Positions 43,002 to 50,990 of a stretch of 64,000 bases of DNA are shown here, in pieces. A program made the position numbers and the translations under genes. The DNA lies in contig JAKASI010000003.1 of the NCBI GenBank assembly GCA_021828185.1, positions 1 through 64,000 of the forward strand, in the 5' to 3' direction. Under the pieces are notes generated by a model that worked only from the letters and a program-made list of their open reading frames with translations, ran no database searches and was not told the DNA's origin. This DNA comes from an archaeon (GTDB lineage Archaea; Thermoproteota; Nitrososphaeria; Nitrososphaerales; UBA183). The stretch's first letter is position 1. Each line of letters begins with the position of its first letter.

Positions 43002-45008
43002 CTACTTCAGCTCCCTTATCTCGGACGATCCATGGACCGCCTGCACCGTGATGACGTGGGCGCTCTTGTCGAAGACTGTGAGTATCGAGGGGGTGATGAC
43101 GAGGTACTGGGACGCCTCCCGCTGCTTAATCTGCGACAGTATCATCTTGAACATCGCCTCCCTGTTCTTCGGGTCCATGTGGATGTCGAACTCGTCCATG
43201 GCCCTGAGTGGAGAGACGATCCTCGCCTGGAGGGACAGTATGAACGCCATCAGGGCCACGGACCTTTCCCCTCCGCTCTGCGTGAACGGGTCGAGGGTGG
43301 TCGGGGCGCCTCCGCGGAAGCCTACGTAAAGGTCCAGCCCCGCGTCTTCGATGGTGTCTGCCTGCTCGAACTTGATGAAGCCGCTGGCATCGGCGGCGGA
43401 GAGCACGGCCTGGTAAGGTGGGTCGACCGACTCGACCAGGTCCTCCATCGCCTTCTTCCAGACCCCCTTCCTCGACTCGAGTTCCGACAGCATGGACTTC
43501 TTGTTCTCCTGGAGCTTGGCGAGCTTGACCTTGAGCTCCTCGATGTTCCCGGAGTAGTCGTTGTAGATCTTCTCCGCGTCGTCGGGGACGTCCTGCATCT
43601 TCTGGATGTGGGCGGAGACGAGCTTCAGCTCTTCCGAGACCTCGTACGGCTGCCGGGCTGTCTCGATCCTGGCCCCCGCCTTCTCCAGGTCTGGAGCCAG
43701 CTTGTCGAGCTCAGCCTTGTACTCCCTGGCGCTTCTTTCGAGGTCGTGAAGGTCTGACTCGGTCACCCGTATGCGGTAGGACAGGACTTCGGCCTTGACC
43801 TTGAAGGACACGTAGCTGTCCATGGTCCGCCGAATCAGGTCCTCGGTCTTGGTTATCTCCGGCTGGAGTGACGACACCTCCCTGTCGAGGTCCCCCTTCC
43901 GGCGCTGAGCGTCCTCTTCCGCCGACTCTCCCTTCTTCCGGAGGTAGGTAGCGAGCTCCTTGAGTCTCTTCGCGCTCTTGTCCTCGCCCCTGGAGAGCAG
44001 TTCGTCTATGGAGCTGGACAGTCCAGCCAGGTCGTCTTTGATGGAGCGGTAGGCGTTCCACGATGCCTCGTCCTTCGCCTTCTCGGATTCGGCTCTGACA
44101 AGGGCGTAGTAGAGCTTGCGGAGCTCGACCTGCTTGTCCAGGAGGGTCTGATGGGTCTGTTCGGCGTCGCTCGCGACTTCGGTCTGCTGGGACTTCAGGT
44201 CCTCCAGGGCCCTCGTCTTCGCCATGATCTTCTCTTCGGCACCCTGCAGCGCTTTGCTGAGCCTCGCCTCCGTGCTCCACAGAAGCTCCTTCGAGAGCAG
44301 GTCCCGGTGCTCGATCTGCTTCCTCTTCTCCTGATATCTGTCGTAGACCTGCTTCCAGTACTCGAGGGCCTGGTTGGCGTTGTCTATGAGCTGGAGGAGC
44401 GAGCTCTCCTCTCCGATGAGCCCGCTGAGCTCCTGCTCGGCGAGCAATATCCTCTGCCTGTACTCGGAGAACCCCACGGCCTCCTCGACCATCCGCAGCC
44501 TCTCCTGCGGGGTGACCGCCCCAAGTTCTTCGATCATCCCCTGGTGCATGATGATCAGCAGGTTGTCCGGGTTGATCCCGAACTCTCTCAGGAGCCGCAC
44601 GACCTCGCTCTTGTCTATCTCCTTGTAGTCGGCTTCGAACCAGTACGAGCCGTCCCGTCGGAGGTATCTGCTGAGCATGAAGGTGTCCGACTTCGAGTAG
44701 GGTATCGGGCGCTTCCCCGCCTTCGCCGAGTTGTCGAAGACAAGCGAGACCCGTGCTATGTCCTTCCCTCTGCGGATGAGGTCGGAAAGCTTCCTGGAGC
44801 GCTCGGTGTAGGCCTGTCCGAATGCCACCGAGATCGCGAGGAGCACCGAGGACTTGCCCGCCCCGTTTGGCCCCACTATGAGGTTCAGCCCCTCCCTGAG
44901 CGGTATCCTCGCATATTCGTAGCTCATGAAGTTCTCAAGGATGATCTCCTTGACTGCCGTAAGATGGGACGGCCTCTCCTGAGAGACCTCTCTGACACTC
45001 CCTGACAA
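43002..45008 (-). CDS. Compact SMC-type ATPase, Smc5/6-like
   Basis: The 668-residue protein has an N-terminal Walker A (GPNGAGKSS, residues 46-54) preceded by LENFMSYEYARIPLREGLN and followed by LSDLIRRGKDIARVSLVFDN, which recall Smc6. Residues of about 180-540 are coiled coil with no zinc-hook CxxC and no clear hinge. The C-terminal head has TQSGGERSV (signature, about 577) and PLRAMDEFDIHMDPKNRE (Walker B D605/E606), closely matching the Smc6 form DEFD-x-x-MD-x-x-NR. Normal SMCs exceed 1,000 residues. Operon order SMC, kleisin, KITE supports an Smc5/6-type complex. It starts at TTG. Confidence 0.72.
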   Translation of the reverse strand: MSGSVREVSQERPSHLTAVKEIILENFMSYEYARIPLREGLNLIVGPNGAGKSSVLLAISVAFGQAYTERSRKLSDLIRRGKDIARVSLVFDNSAKAGKRPIPYSKSDTFMLSRYLRRDGSYWFEADYKEIDKSEVVRLLREFGINPDNLLIIMHQGMIEELGAVTPQERLRMVEEAVGFSEYRQRILLAEQELSGLIGEESSLLQLIDNANQALEYWKQVYDRYQEKRKQIEHRDLLSKELLWSTEARLSKALQGAEEKIMAKTRALEDLKSQQTEVASDAEQTHQTLLDKQVELRKLYYALVRAESEKAKDEASWNAYRSIKDDLAGLSSSIDELLSRGEDKSAKRLKELATYLRKKGESAEEDAQRRKGDLDREVSSLQPEITKTEDLIRRTMDSYVSFKVKAEVLSYRIRVTESDLHDLERSAREYKAELDKLAPDLEKAGARIETARQPYEVSEELKLVSAHIQKMQDVPDDAEKIYNDYSGNIEELKVKLAKLQENKKSMLSELESRKGVWKKAMEDLVESVDPPYQAVLSAADASGFIKFEQADTIEDAGLDLYVGFRGGAPTTLDPFTQSGGERSVALMAFILSLQARIVSPLRAMDEFDIHMDPKNREAMFKMILSQIKQREASQYLVITPSILTVFDKSAHVITVQAVHGSSEIRELK

Positions 45009-45128
45009 GCTTCGTGGCCCCGGGGCCCTTAGGCGCTTTTAGACCTTGCTGACGCGGAGGCCAGTTTTCACTTTCACCGACCCCTCTCTCGCCACTGCTT
45101 AAATCGACCGAAGGGCCCGGAAGGCCAG

Positions 45129-47972
45129 TTGACCGCCGAAGCCGCCTTCGAATCATTGGCCCCTTCAGTGAGAGGAGTCCTGGCTGAGACAGGGATCAGG
45201 GACCCTACCCCCCCTCAGGTACAGGCATGGCCACTCGTGGGAAGGGGGGAGGATGTGTTGGTGGTGGCCCCTACGGGGTCGGGGAAGACCGAAGCAGCGC
45301 TCCTCCCGCTCCTCAGCCGCCTGGTGACAGAAGGGCGTGGAGAGGGGATTTCCATCCTCTACATCACCCCCATGCGGGCCCTGAACAGGGACATGCTGAA
45401 GCGCCTGCAAGTGTGGTGCTTCAGGCTCGGGCTGACGGTCGACATTAGGCACGGAGACACCCCGCAGTCCCAGCGGGCGAGGCAGTCGGCACACCCCCCA
45501 GACGTCCTGGTCACGACCCCCGAGACCCTGCAAGCGATACTCCCAGGCAGAAGGATGAGGGAGAACCTCGCTCCCCTGAAAGCCGTCGTAGTTGACGAGC
45601 TGCACAACCTGGTCGAGAGCAAGAGGGGGGTGCAGCTCACCATTGGGCTGCAGAGGCTGCGAAAGGTTGCGCCGAACTTCCAACTGGTCGCGCTTTCGGC
45701 GACAGTAGGGACCCCCGACGTCGCCGCCAAGTTCCTCTTCGGGGACGGGAAGAGGACCATAGTGAAAGTGGAAGCGCCGAAGGAGTTCACCTATGAGATC
45801 GAGTACCCAGTCCCCGACTCTTCGAGCCAATCCGCCGCCAAGGAGACGTACTCGGCCCCCGACCTGGCTGCCAGGCTCGCTAGGATCAGCGGCCTGGTCG
45901 ACTCCCACGACTCGACCCTCATCTTCGTCAACAGCAGGACGGTCGCCGAAATGCTGGGGGACAAACTCGCCAGGCTGAGGAAGGACATAGGGGTACACCA
46001 TGGCTCGCTGCCCAGGGAGGAGAGGGAACGGGTAGAGGAGGATTTCAAAAGCGGGAGGGTCAAGGCGCTTGTCTGCACAAGCACCCTCGAGCTCGGAATC
46101 GACGTCGGCTCGGTCGACCTGGTGGTCCAGTACATGTCGCCTCGGCAGGTAACGAGCCTCGTGCAGAGGGTGGGGAGAAGCGGCCACCGGCTCGGGAGGG
46201 TGTCGAAGGGGGTGCTGGTAACTGTGTCCGCGGACGACATCCTGGAGTCGTCGGCGGGCATAATGTCGGCAGCGCAAGGAAAGATTGAGCCGACCCGGCC
46301 CTACACCAACTCGCTCGACGTGCTCGCCCATCAGATTGCGGGGTATCTCATGGACTTCGAGACGATGGAATCAGGCCGGATGCTTCAGGAGGTCAGGAAG
46401 GCCGCGCCCTACGAGACCCTCTCCGAGGACGCCTTCAAACGGACCGCCCAGTTCCTGTCGGACCTCAGGAAGATCAGGTTCGACGGGGTGACCCTCTCAA
46501 GGACCCGGCTGACGAGGGACTACTACTACGAGAACCTGTCTATGATCCCAGACGAGACGCGGTACCTTGTTGTCGACGTCTCGACGAATCAGGGCATCGG
46601 AATCCTGGGGGAAGAGCAGGTGATACTGAGGACGAAGGTGGGCGTACACTTCGTGCTCAAGGGAAAGGTGTGGCAGGTGGAGCAGATCGCCGAAGACAGG
46701 AAGATCTATGTGACTCCCGTGGAGGACCCGCTTGCAGCGGTCCCTGGTTGGGATGGGGAGATGCTTCCCATTCCCTTCGAGCTGGCGAAGGCGACGGGGC
46801 GGCTCAGAAGGGAGATTTCCGACGCCTTGGACGGGGGGGAGGCTGCAGTGGAACAGGTGGCGAGGCGCATCCCAGGAGATGCCGCGGCCAAGGCGCTCGT
46901 CGTCGATGAGATTGCGGAGCACAAGAAGATGGGTGCCCCGGTGCCGTCGGACCGACTCGTCCTGTTCGAAGGGTTCGGGAAGTATCTCGTTGTCCATCTT
47001 TGCTTCGGAGAATCGGTCAACAGGACCTTCGCCTATGTCTTCGAAGAGATACTGTCGAGGAGGGGGTTGGTGAGGACCTGGTGGCTAGACGGGTACAGGC
47101 TGCTAATGGAGCTGACAACGGACACAGAGGAGCTGGACCTGAAGGCGATCGCCCAAGAGCTACTGGGCCTGGGCCCGGACGACCTCGAGAGGACGTACGC
47201 AGTGGCGGCGCAACGGAACTTCCCCTTTCCCACCAGGGTCAAGTTCGTCGCAGAGAGATTCGGGGCTCTCAGACGCGGGAAGCTCATCGCACACCCGAAC
47301 CTCTGCTCACTGCCGACGAGGTTCGAGAAGACCCCCATCTTCGAAGAAGCGCTCCAAGAGACCGGGAGGGACCTGATAGACATGGAGAGAGGGAAGCAGA
47401 TATTGGCAGCGGTGGCCGGCGGCGGCATCTCGGTGGAGACATTCCAGTCGGGAGAGAGGCCCACCCCCATCGCCTACAGTCTGCTCTACAGGTATCTCGA
47501 GGTCCCGGAGGCGGTCGCCCCCGACTCCCTCGGGAAGTCGTCCTACCAGAGGATGAAGGCGAGCATCTTCGGGACCGAGGTGAGCCTCCTGTGCGTGAAG
47601 TGCGGGACAGGCCAGGAACAGGCCACCATCGCGGATCTCCCCGACGAGCCGAAGTGCGAGAGCTGCGGTTCCGGGCTCCTCGTCCCCTGCTACTGGGGGA
47701 CTGCGAAGCTTTCAGAACTCATCAGGAGGCGCGAGGAGAAGTCCCCTCTTAATGAGGAGGAACGGGCCGAGCTTTCCAGAGCCAGGAGGGGTGCAGATTT
47801 GGTGCTGTCCTACGGGAAGAAGGCGGTGGTCGCCCTCACTGTCTATGGCATCGGTCCCCAGACCGCTTCCAAGATCCTCGCCGAAATGCACGATGACGAA
47901 GAGGCGTTCTACAGGGACCTCCTTGAGGCGAAGATCAGGTTCGTGACGACTAGGCAGTACTGGGGCAACTGA
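45129..47972 (+). CDS. Lhr-family superfamily-2 helicase (second copy)
   Basis: The 947-residue protein has Walker A APTGSGKT, VVDELHNL, SATVG and RVGRSGHRLG in the motor domains, the Lhr barrel and winged-helix domains, and a zinc ribbon (CVKCGTG...CESCGSG) near the C-terminus, then a terminal VYGIGPQTASKILAEM hairpin-like element. It diverges from the SMC operon; a TATA-like CTTAAATC about 25 bases upstream of the TTG at 45129 predicts a leaderless message. An unknown gene and a metallophosphoesterase follow on the same strand. Confidence 0.92.
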   Translation: MTAEAAFESLAPSVRGVLAETGIRDPTPPQVQAWPLVGRGEDVLVVAPTGSGKTEAALLPLLSRLVTEGRGEGISILYITPMRALNRDMLKRLQVWCFRLGLTVDIRHGDTPQSQRARQSAHPPDVLVTTPETLQAILPGRRMRENLAPLKAVVVDELHNLVESKRGVQLTIGLQRLRKVAPNFQLVALSATVGTPDVAAKFLFGDGKRTIVKVEAPKEFTYEIEYPVPDSSSQSAAKETYSAPDLAARLARISGLVDSHDSTLIFVNSRTVAEMLGDKLARLRKDIGVHHGSLPREERERVEEDFKSGRVKALVCTSTLELGIDVGSVDLVVQYMSPRQVTSLVQRVGRSGHRLGRVSKGVLVTVSADDILESSAGIMSAAQGKIEPTRPYTNSLDVLAHQIAGYLMDFETMESGRMLQEVRKAAPYETLSEDAFKRTAQFLSDLRKIRFDGVTLSRTRLTRDYYYENLSMIPDETRYLVVDVSTNQGIGILGEEQVILRTKVGVHFVLKGKVWQVEQIAEDRKIYVTPVEDPLAAVPGWDGEMLPIPFELAKATGRLRREISDALDGGEAAVEQVARRIPGDAAAKALVVDEIAEHKKMGAPVPSDRLVLFEGFGKYLVVHLCFGESVNRTFAYVFEEILSRRGLVRTWWLDGYRLLMELTTDTEELDLKAIAQELLGLGPDDLERTYAVAAQRNFPFPTRVKFVAERFGALRRGKLIAHPNLCSLPTRFEKTPIFEEALQETGRDLIDMERGKQILAAVAGGGISVETFQSGERPTPIAYSLLYRYLEVPEAVAPDSLGKSSYQRMKASIFGTEVSLLCVKCGTGQEQATIADLPDEPKCESCGSGLLVPCYWGTAKLSELIRRREEKSPLNEEERAELSRARRGADLVLSYGKKAVVALTVYGIGPQTASKILAEMHDDEEAFYRDLLEAKIRFVTTRQYWGN

Positions 47973-48007
47973 AAGCCCATAAGCAGGAGGACCCGGGGCG
48001 GATCAGG

Positions 48008-48691
48008 TTGGTACTCGCAGGGAAGGTCTTCCTCGTGAGGGAGAACTATGAGATCGACACCCTTGCGGAGAAGCTGAAGTCATTCAGGATAGAAACCGAG
48101 ACGAGCGTCGAGGAGAAGGAGTTCAAACTGGTCTCGGAAATCACGGACCTGAGCGTTGGGAAGGGGACCCTGGAGGGGAAGTTCTCCTTTGACTCGGTTT
48201 TCGTCGTCCCCCACAGAGGGGAACCTGTCCCGGTCCCGAGAACCTACGAAGCGCCGTTTTCGTTCAACATGCACAAGGACCGCATGTTCCTCACGGTCTA
48301 CGACAAGAAGAACAGGGCCAACAACATTGCCAACGAGATGAGCAAGGCTGTGTTCATGAGCCTGGGCCAGGTAGTCGAGGCGAGGATCGACCCCGAGACT
48401 CTCAGGAAGTTCCATGAGGCGAACTTCGAGGATACGAAAGTGATCTTCTACTCGGATGTGGATCTGCCCAACATCACCAAGCTGTCCCTCTACGGCGCGG
48501 AGCTTGGCAACACCAGCCTCTACAGCGACTACCTTACGCACGGGAAGCTCTGGTACATCGTCTTCAAGAGCAAGGCGTACGGTTATGTCTTCGGCCTCAC
48601 AAGGAACTGCATACTTACGGGGTTCAGCAAGATGGAGCTGTCAGAGTTCAAGAACTTCGTGTACGGCCAGGTGCTCCCGCTGATAGCATAG
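48008..48691 (+). CDS. Conserved-looking protein of unknown function between Lhr and MPE
   Basis: The 227-residue soluble protein has mixed alpha/beta composition and no signal or membrane segment. Distinct pieces are KLVSEITDLSVGKGTLEGKF, VVPHRGEPVPVPRTYEAPF, YDKKNRANNIANEMSKAVF and a C-terminal NCILTGFSKMELSEFKNFV. I do not recognise the family. It starts at TTG 36 bases after the helicase and ends one base before the phosphoesterase TTG, so all three are probably one transcript, and a role in the same repair process is likely. Confidence 0.7.
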   Translation: MVLAGKVFLVRENYEIDTLAEKLKSFRIETETSVEEKEFKLVSEITDLSVGKGTLEGKFSFDSVFVVPHRGEPVPVPRTYEAPFSFNMHKDRMFLTVYDKKNRANNIANEMSKAVFMSLGQVVEARIDPETLRKFHEANFEDTKVIFYSDVDLPNITKLSLYGAELGNTSLYSDYLTHGKLWYIVFKSKAYGYVFGLTRNCILTGFSKMELSEFKNFVYGQVLPLIA

Positions 48692-48692
48692 T

Positions 48693-49451
48693 TTGTTGAA
48701 GATAGTCCCCGGGGATGCGGCACTGGTCTTCATCCAAGAGGGGGAGAGCACGCTGCTGATCTCCGACCTGCACCTGGGGCTCGAAAAGGAGATGGCGAAG
48801 AAGGGGTTCCGCCTCCCGGCCTATTCGGTGAGGATGGTCGACAGGATACGAGACATCGCGGACCGGTACCACACTCGAAAGCTCGCCGTTCTGGGGGATG
48901 TAAAGCACGCAGTGGGGAAGGTGGAAGACATCGACTGGGGGGTGATCCCCTGGTTCTTCGACACCATGCTGGACCTCTTCGAATCGGTAGAGGTGGTCCC
49001 GGGGAACCACGACGGGAGCATCAAGACCGTGCTCCCGCAGCGGGTGGTGCTCCACCAGTCCCAGGGGACGGTGCTGGGGAAAGGGCGGGGGAAGGTAGGG
49101 GTCGCCCACGGCCACGCCTGGCCGTCCGAAGAAGCAATCAAGACCAGGAACCTGGTGATCGGCCATTCGCACTTCACCTACGAGATGAGAGACTCTCTGG
49201 GGTCCCGGACCAGGGAGGCCGTGTGGGTGACCGCACAATACGACGTCGCAGAGTTGATGGAGGGGGCGGGCTACTCGTCGAAAGAGACTGGGAGGGGGAA
49301 GCTGACTGTGATGCCCCCTTTCAACAGGCTCGTCGGCGGTCAGCCCATCAACAGGAGCAAGTCGTTCCAGTTCGGACCCGTGCTCTCGTCCCGGTCCGTG
49401 AGCCTTGACGACGCAGACATCTTCCTCACGGACGGGACCAGGGTGACCTAG
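48693..49451 (+). CDS. Metallophosphoesterase, Lhr-associated type
   Basis: The 252-residue calcineurin-like phosphoesterase has the metal motifs SDLHLG (near residue 25), LGDVKH (GDxxH), GNHD, GHAWP and GHSH. Bacterial and archaeal Lhr helicases are often co-encoded with such an enzyme (MPE), which has nuclease or end-cleaning activity in studied cases. It follows the second Lhr and the unknown protein in one transcript. The start is TTG. Its 3' end overlaps thioredoxin by four bases, tail to tail. Confidence 0.9.
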   Translation: MLKIVPGDAALVFIQEGESTLLISDLHLGLEKEMAKKGFRLPAYSVRMVDRIRDIADRYHTRKLAVLGDVKHAVGKVEDIDWGVIPWFFDTMLDLFESVEVVPGNHDGSIKTVLPQRVVLHQSQGTVLGKGRGKVGVAHGHAWPSEEAIKTRNLVIGHSHFTYEMRDSLGSRTREAVWVTAQYDVAELMEGAGYSSKETGRGKLTVMPPFNRLVGGQPINRSKSFQFGPVLSSRSVSLDDADIFLTDGTRVT

Positions 49452-49804
49452 CCCTCGATGGCGTTCCTTACCAGGCGCTCGAGGGAAGCCTCGCCGACAG
49501 CGCCTATCACCGCATCCATCGGCTGCCCGTTCTTGAACACCATGAAGGTCGGAATCGAGAAGACCTGATAGCGGGAGGAGATGTTCATCTCCTCGTCGAC
49601 GTTGACCTTCCCGAAGAGCATCCTGCCGGAGTATTTCGCAGCCAGCCTCTCCACCACCGGCTCCATGATCCTGCAGGGACCGCACCAGACAGCCCAGAAG
49701 TCGACGAACATGGGTCGGTCGGACCTGCTGAGGGCGTCGAAGTTCTCTTCCGTCAGTTTCACCGTCAATTCGGTATCACTTGTCTCCAATCCCGATTCTC
49801 CCAC
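49448..49804 (-). CDS. trxA: Thioredoxin
   Basis: The 118-residue protein has the active-site WCGPC in FWAVWCGPCRIMEPV, cis-Pro segment FSIPTFMVFKNGQ and no signal peptide. It reduces protein disulfides in the cytosol. It converges with the phosphoesterase (four-base overlap). The minus-strand promoter (TATA-like TTTAAATACG near 49820) is just upstream. Confidence 0.94.
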   Translation of the reverse strand: MGESGLETSDTELTVKLTEENFDALSRSDRPMFVDFWAVWCGPCRIMEPVVERLAAKYSGRMLFGKVNVDEEMNISSRYQVFSIPTFMVFKNGQPMDAVIGAVGEASLERLVRNAIEG

Positions 49805-49855
49805 AGCGCTTCGCGATGCGTATTTAAAATTGGGGGGCCCTCGAAACAGTCTGAC

Positions 49856-50437
49856 ATGCCCGGGGACCTGATGGCGAAGATTCAGGGGAGGCTGGTAGCC
49901 GACGAGCCGCAGCAGAAGGGCCTCCGATTCGCCGCCGTTTCGATGATTTTGCGAGACCGAAAGTCACCCAGCGTCCTGCTGATCGAGAGAGCGCGCCGGG
50001 CCGGCGACCCCTGGTCGGGCCAGATCGCCTTCCCCGGAGGGAAGATGCAGGATGGAGACGGGTCCGCGAGGGGCACTGCGGCTCGAGAGACCAGGGAGGA
50101 GGTGGGCATCGACCTCGACGGAGCGTCGGACTTCCTAGGGTACGGCCAAGTCGCCACTACCCACACAGGGACCATGGACGTAGTCCCGTCGGTCTTCTCG
50201 CTGCGCCACCAAGTCGAAATCAGACCCAACGAAGAGGTCGCTTCATTCAGGTGGATAGGACTGGAAGAGCTCCTGGCCCCCGGCGCCAGGTACACCTACC
50301 AGTTCGGCTCCGACGGGGGGGTGGTCCAGATGCCGGCCTACGCAGTGGGAGGGTACGTCGTGTGGGGACTGACCTACCGCATACTCAGCGCCATGCTGGG
50401 AGACTCGGTAGAGCCGCCCCTCACTCCTCGTCGATGA
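49856..50437 (+). CDS. Nudix hydrolase, CoA-pyrophosphatase-like
   Basis: The 193-residue protein holds a Nudix box GKMQDGDGSARGTAARETREEVGID at about residues 62-86, preceded by the SGQIAFPGGKM sequence characteristic of the NudL/CoAse branch, which splits CoA or nucleotide sugars. The start ATG at 49856 lies just past a TATA-like region shared with trxA. It converges with an MntR-type gene (17-base overlap). Confidence 0.86.
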   Translation: MPGDLMAKIQGRLVADEPQQKGLRFAAVSMILRDRKSPSVLLIERARRAGDPWSGQIAFPGGKMQDGDGSARGTAARETREEVGIDLDGASDFLGYGQVATTHTGTMDVVPSVFSLRHQVEIRPNEEVASFRWIGLEELLAPGARYTYQFGSDGGVVQMPAYAVGGYVVWGLTYRILSAMLGDSVEPPLTPRR

Positions 50438-50858
50438 ACTCTCTGATCTCTTTGAGAGCCCGGGGGTTCTTCCGGAGGTACTCAGCCAGGCGTTCGAACC
50501 TCTTCACCGTGATTGGATGTACGTGGTGCTCTATGCCTTCGGTATCGATGTAAGCCGTCTCGTCGTCGACCCCCAGCATTGTGATGAGCTCGGAGATTAT
50601 CTGATGCCGCTTGATGACCGATTTCGCCACCTTCTCACCAGCCTGAGTAAGCCTCATCCCCCTGTACCTCTCGTGCTCGAGGTATCCCTTGCCGGCAAGG
50701 TTCCTGACCATGTTGGATACGGTAGGAGGCTTCACGGCGAGCCGCTCGGAGATGTCTGCGGCGCTCACGTAGCCCTTCTCAGCGTTCAGGTTGTAGATGG
50801 CCTCGAGGTAGTCCTCGACCCGCGAGATGTCCTTCTTTGATTGCAAGACCGTCGCCAT
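50421..50858 (-). CDS. mntR: MntR/DtxR-family metal repressor (second copy)
   Basis: I use the ATG at 50858 (MATVLQSKKD, 145 residues); a longer frame to 50945 would run over the promoter. The N-terminal winged helix (VEDYLEAIYNLNAEKGYVSAADIS, VKPPTVSNMVRNLAGKGYLEHER) is followed by a metal domain with RHQIISELITMLGVDDETAYIDTEGIEHHVHP (Glu and His ligands of MntR type). It faces an Nramp gene, its likely target, across a short promoter. Confidence 0.9.
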   Translation of the reverse strand: MATVLQSKKDISRVEDYLEAIYNLNAEKGYVSAADISERLAVKPPTVSNMVRNLAGKGYLEHERYRGMRLTQAGEKVAKSVIKRHQIISELITMLGVDDETAYIDTEGIEHHVHPITVKRFERLAEYLRKNPRALKEIREFIDEE

Positions 50859-50954
50859 TTCTACTGGCAGGCGGAACGAGCCGGAGGCGATAAAAGGATT
50901 CCCCGAACCCTTTGTTAGATGAGGCGAGCATTCTGCGGTCACCAAATCTATGTT

Positions 50955-50988
50955 TTGTCTCTCTAACCTTAAGTAACGCCTGAGACAA
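50955..50988. promoter_or_regulatory. Inverted repeat around the Nramp promoter
   Basis: TTGTCTC (50955-50961) and GAGACAA (50982-50988) flank a 20-base spacer that contains the TATA-like ACCTTAAGTAAC. It ends two bases before the Nramp ATG. This is a candidate MntR operator by position; it does not resemble the TTAGG/CCTAA sites at 24708. Confidence 0.4.
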
Positions 50989-50990
50989 GG

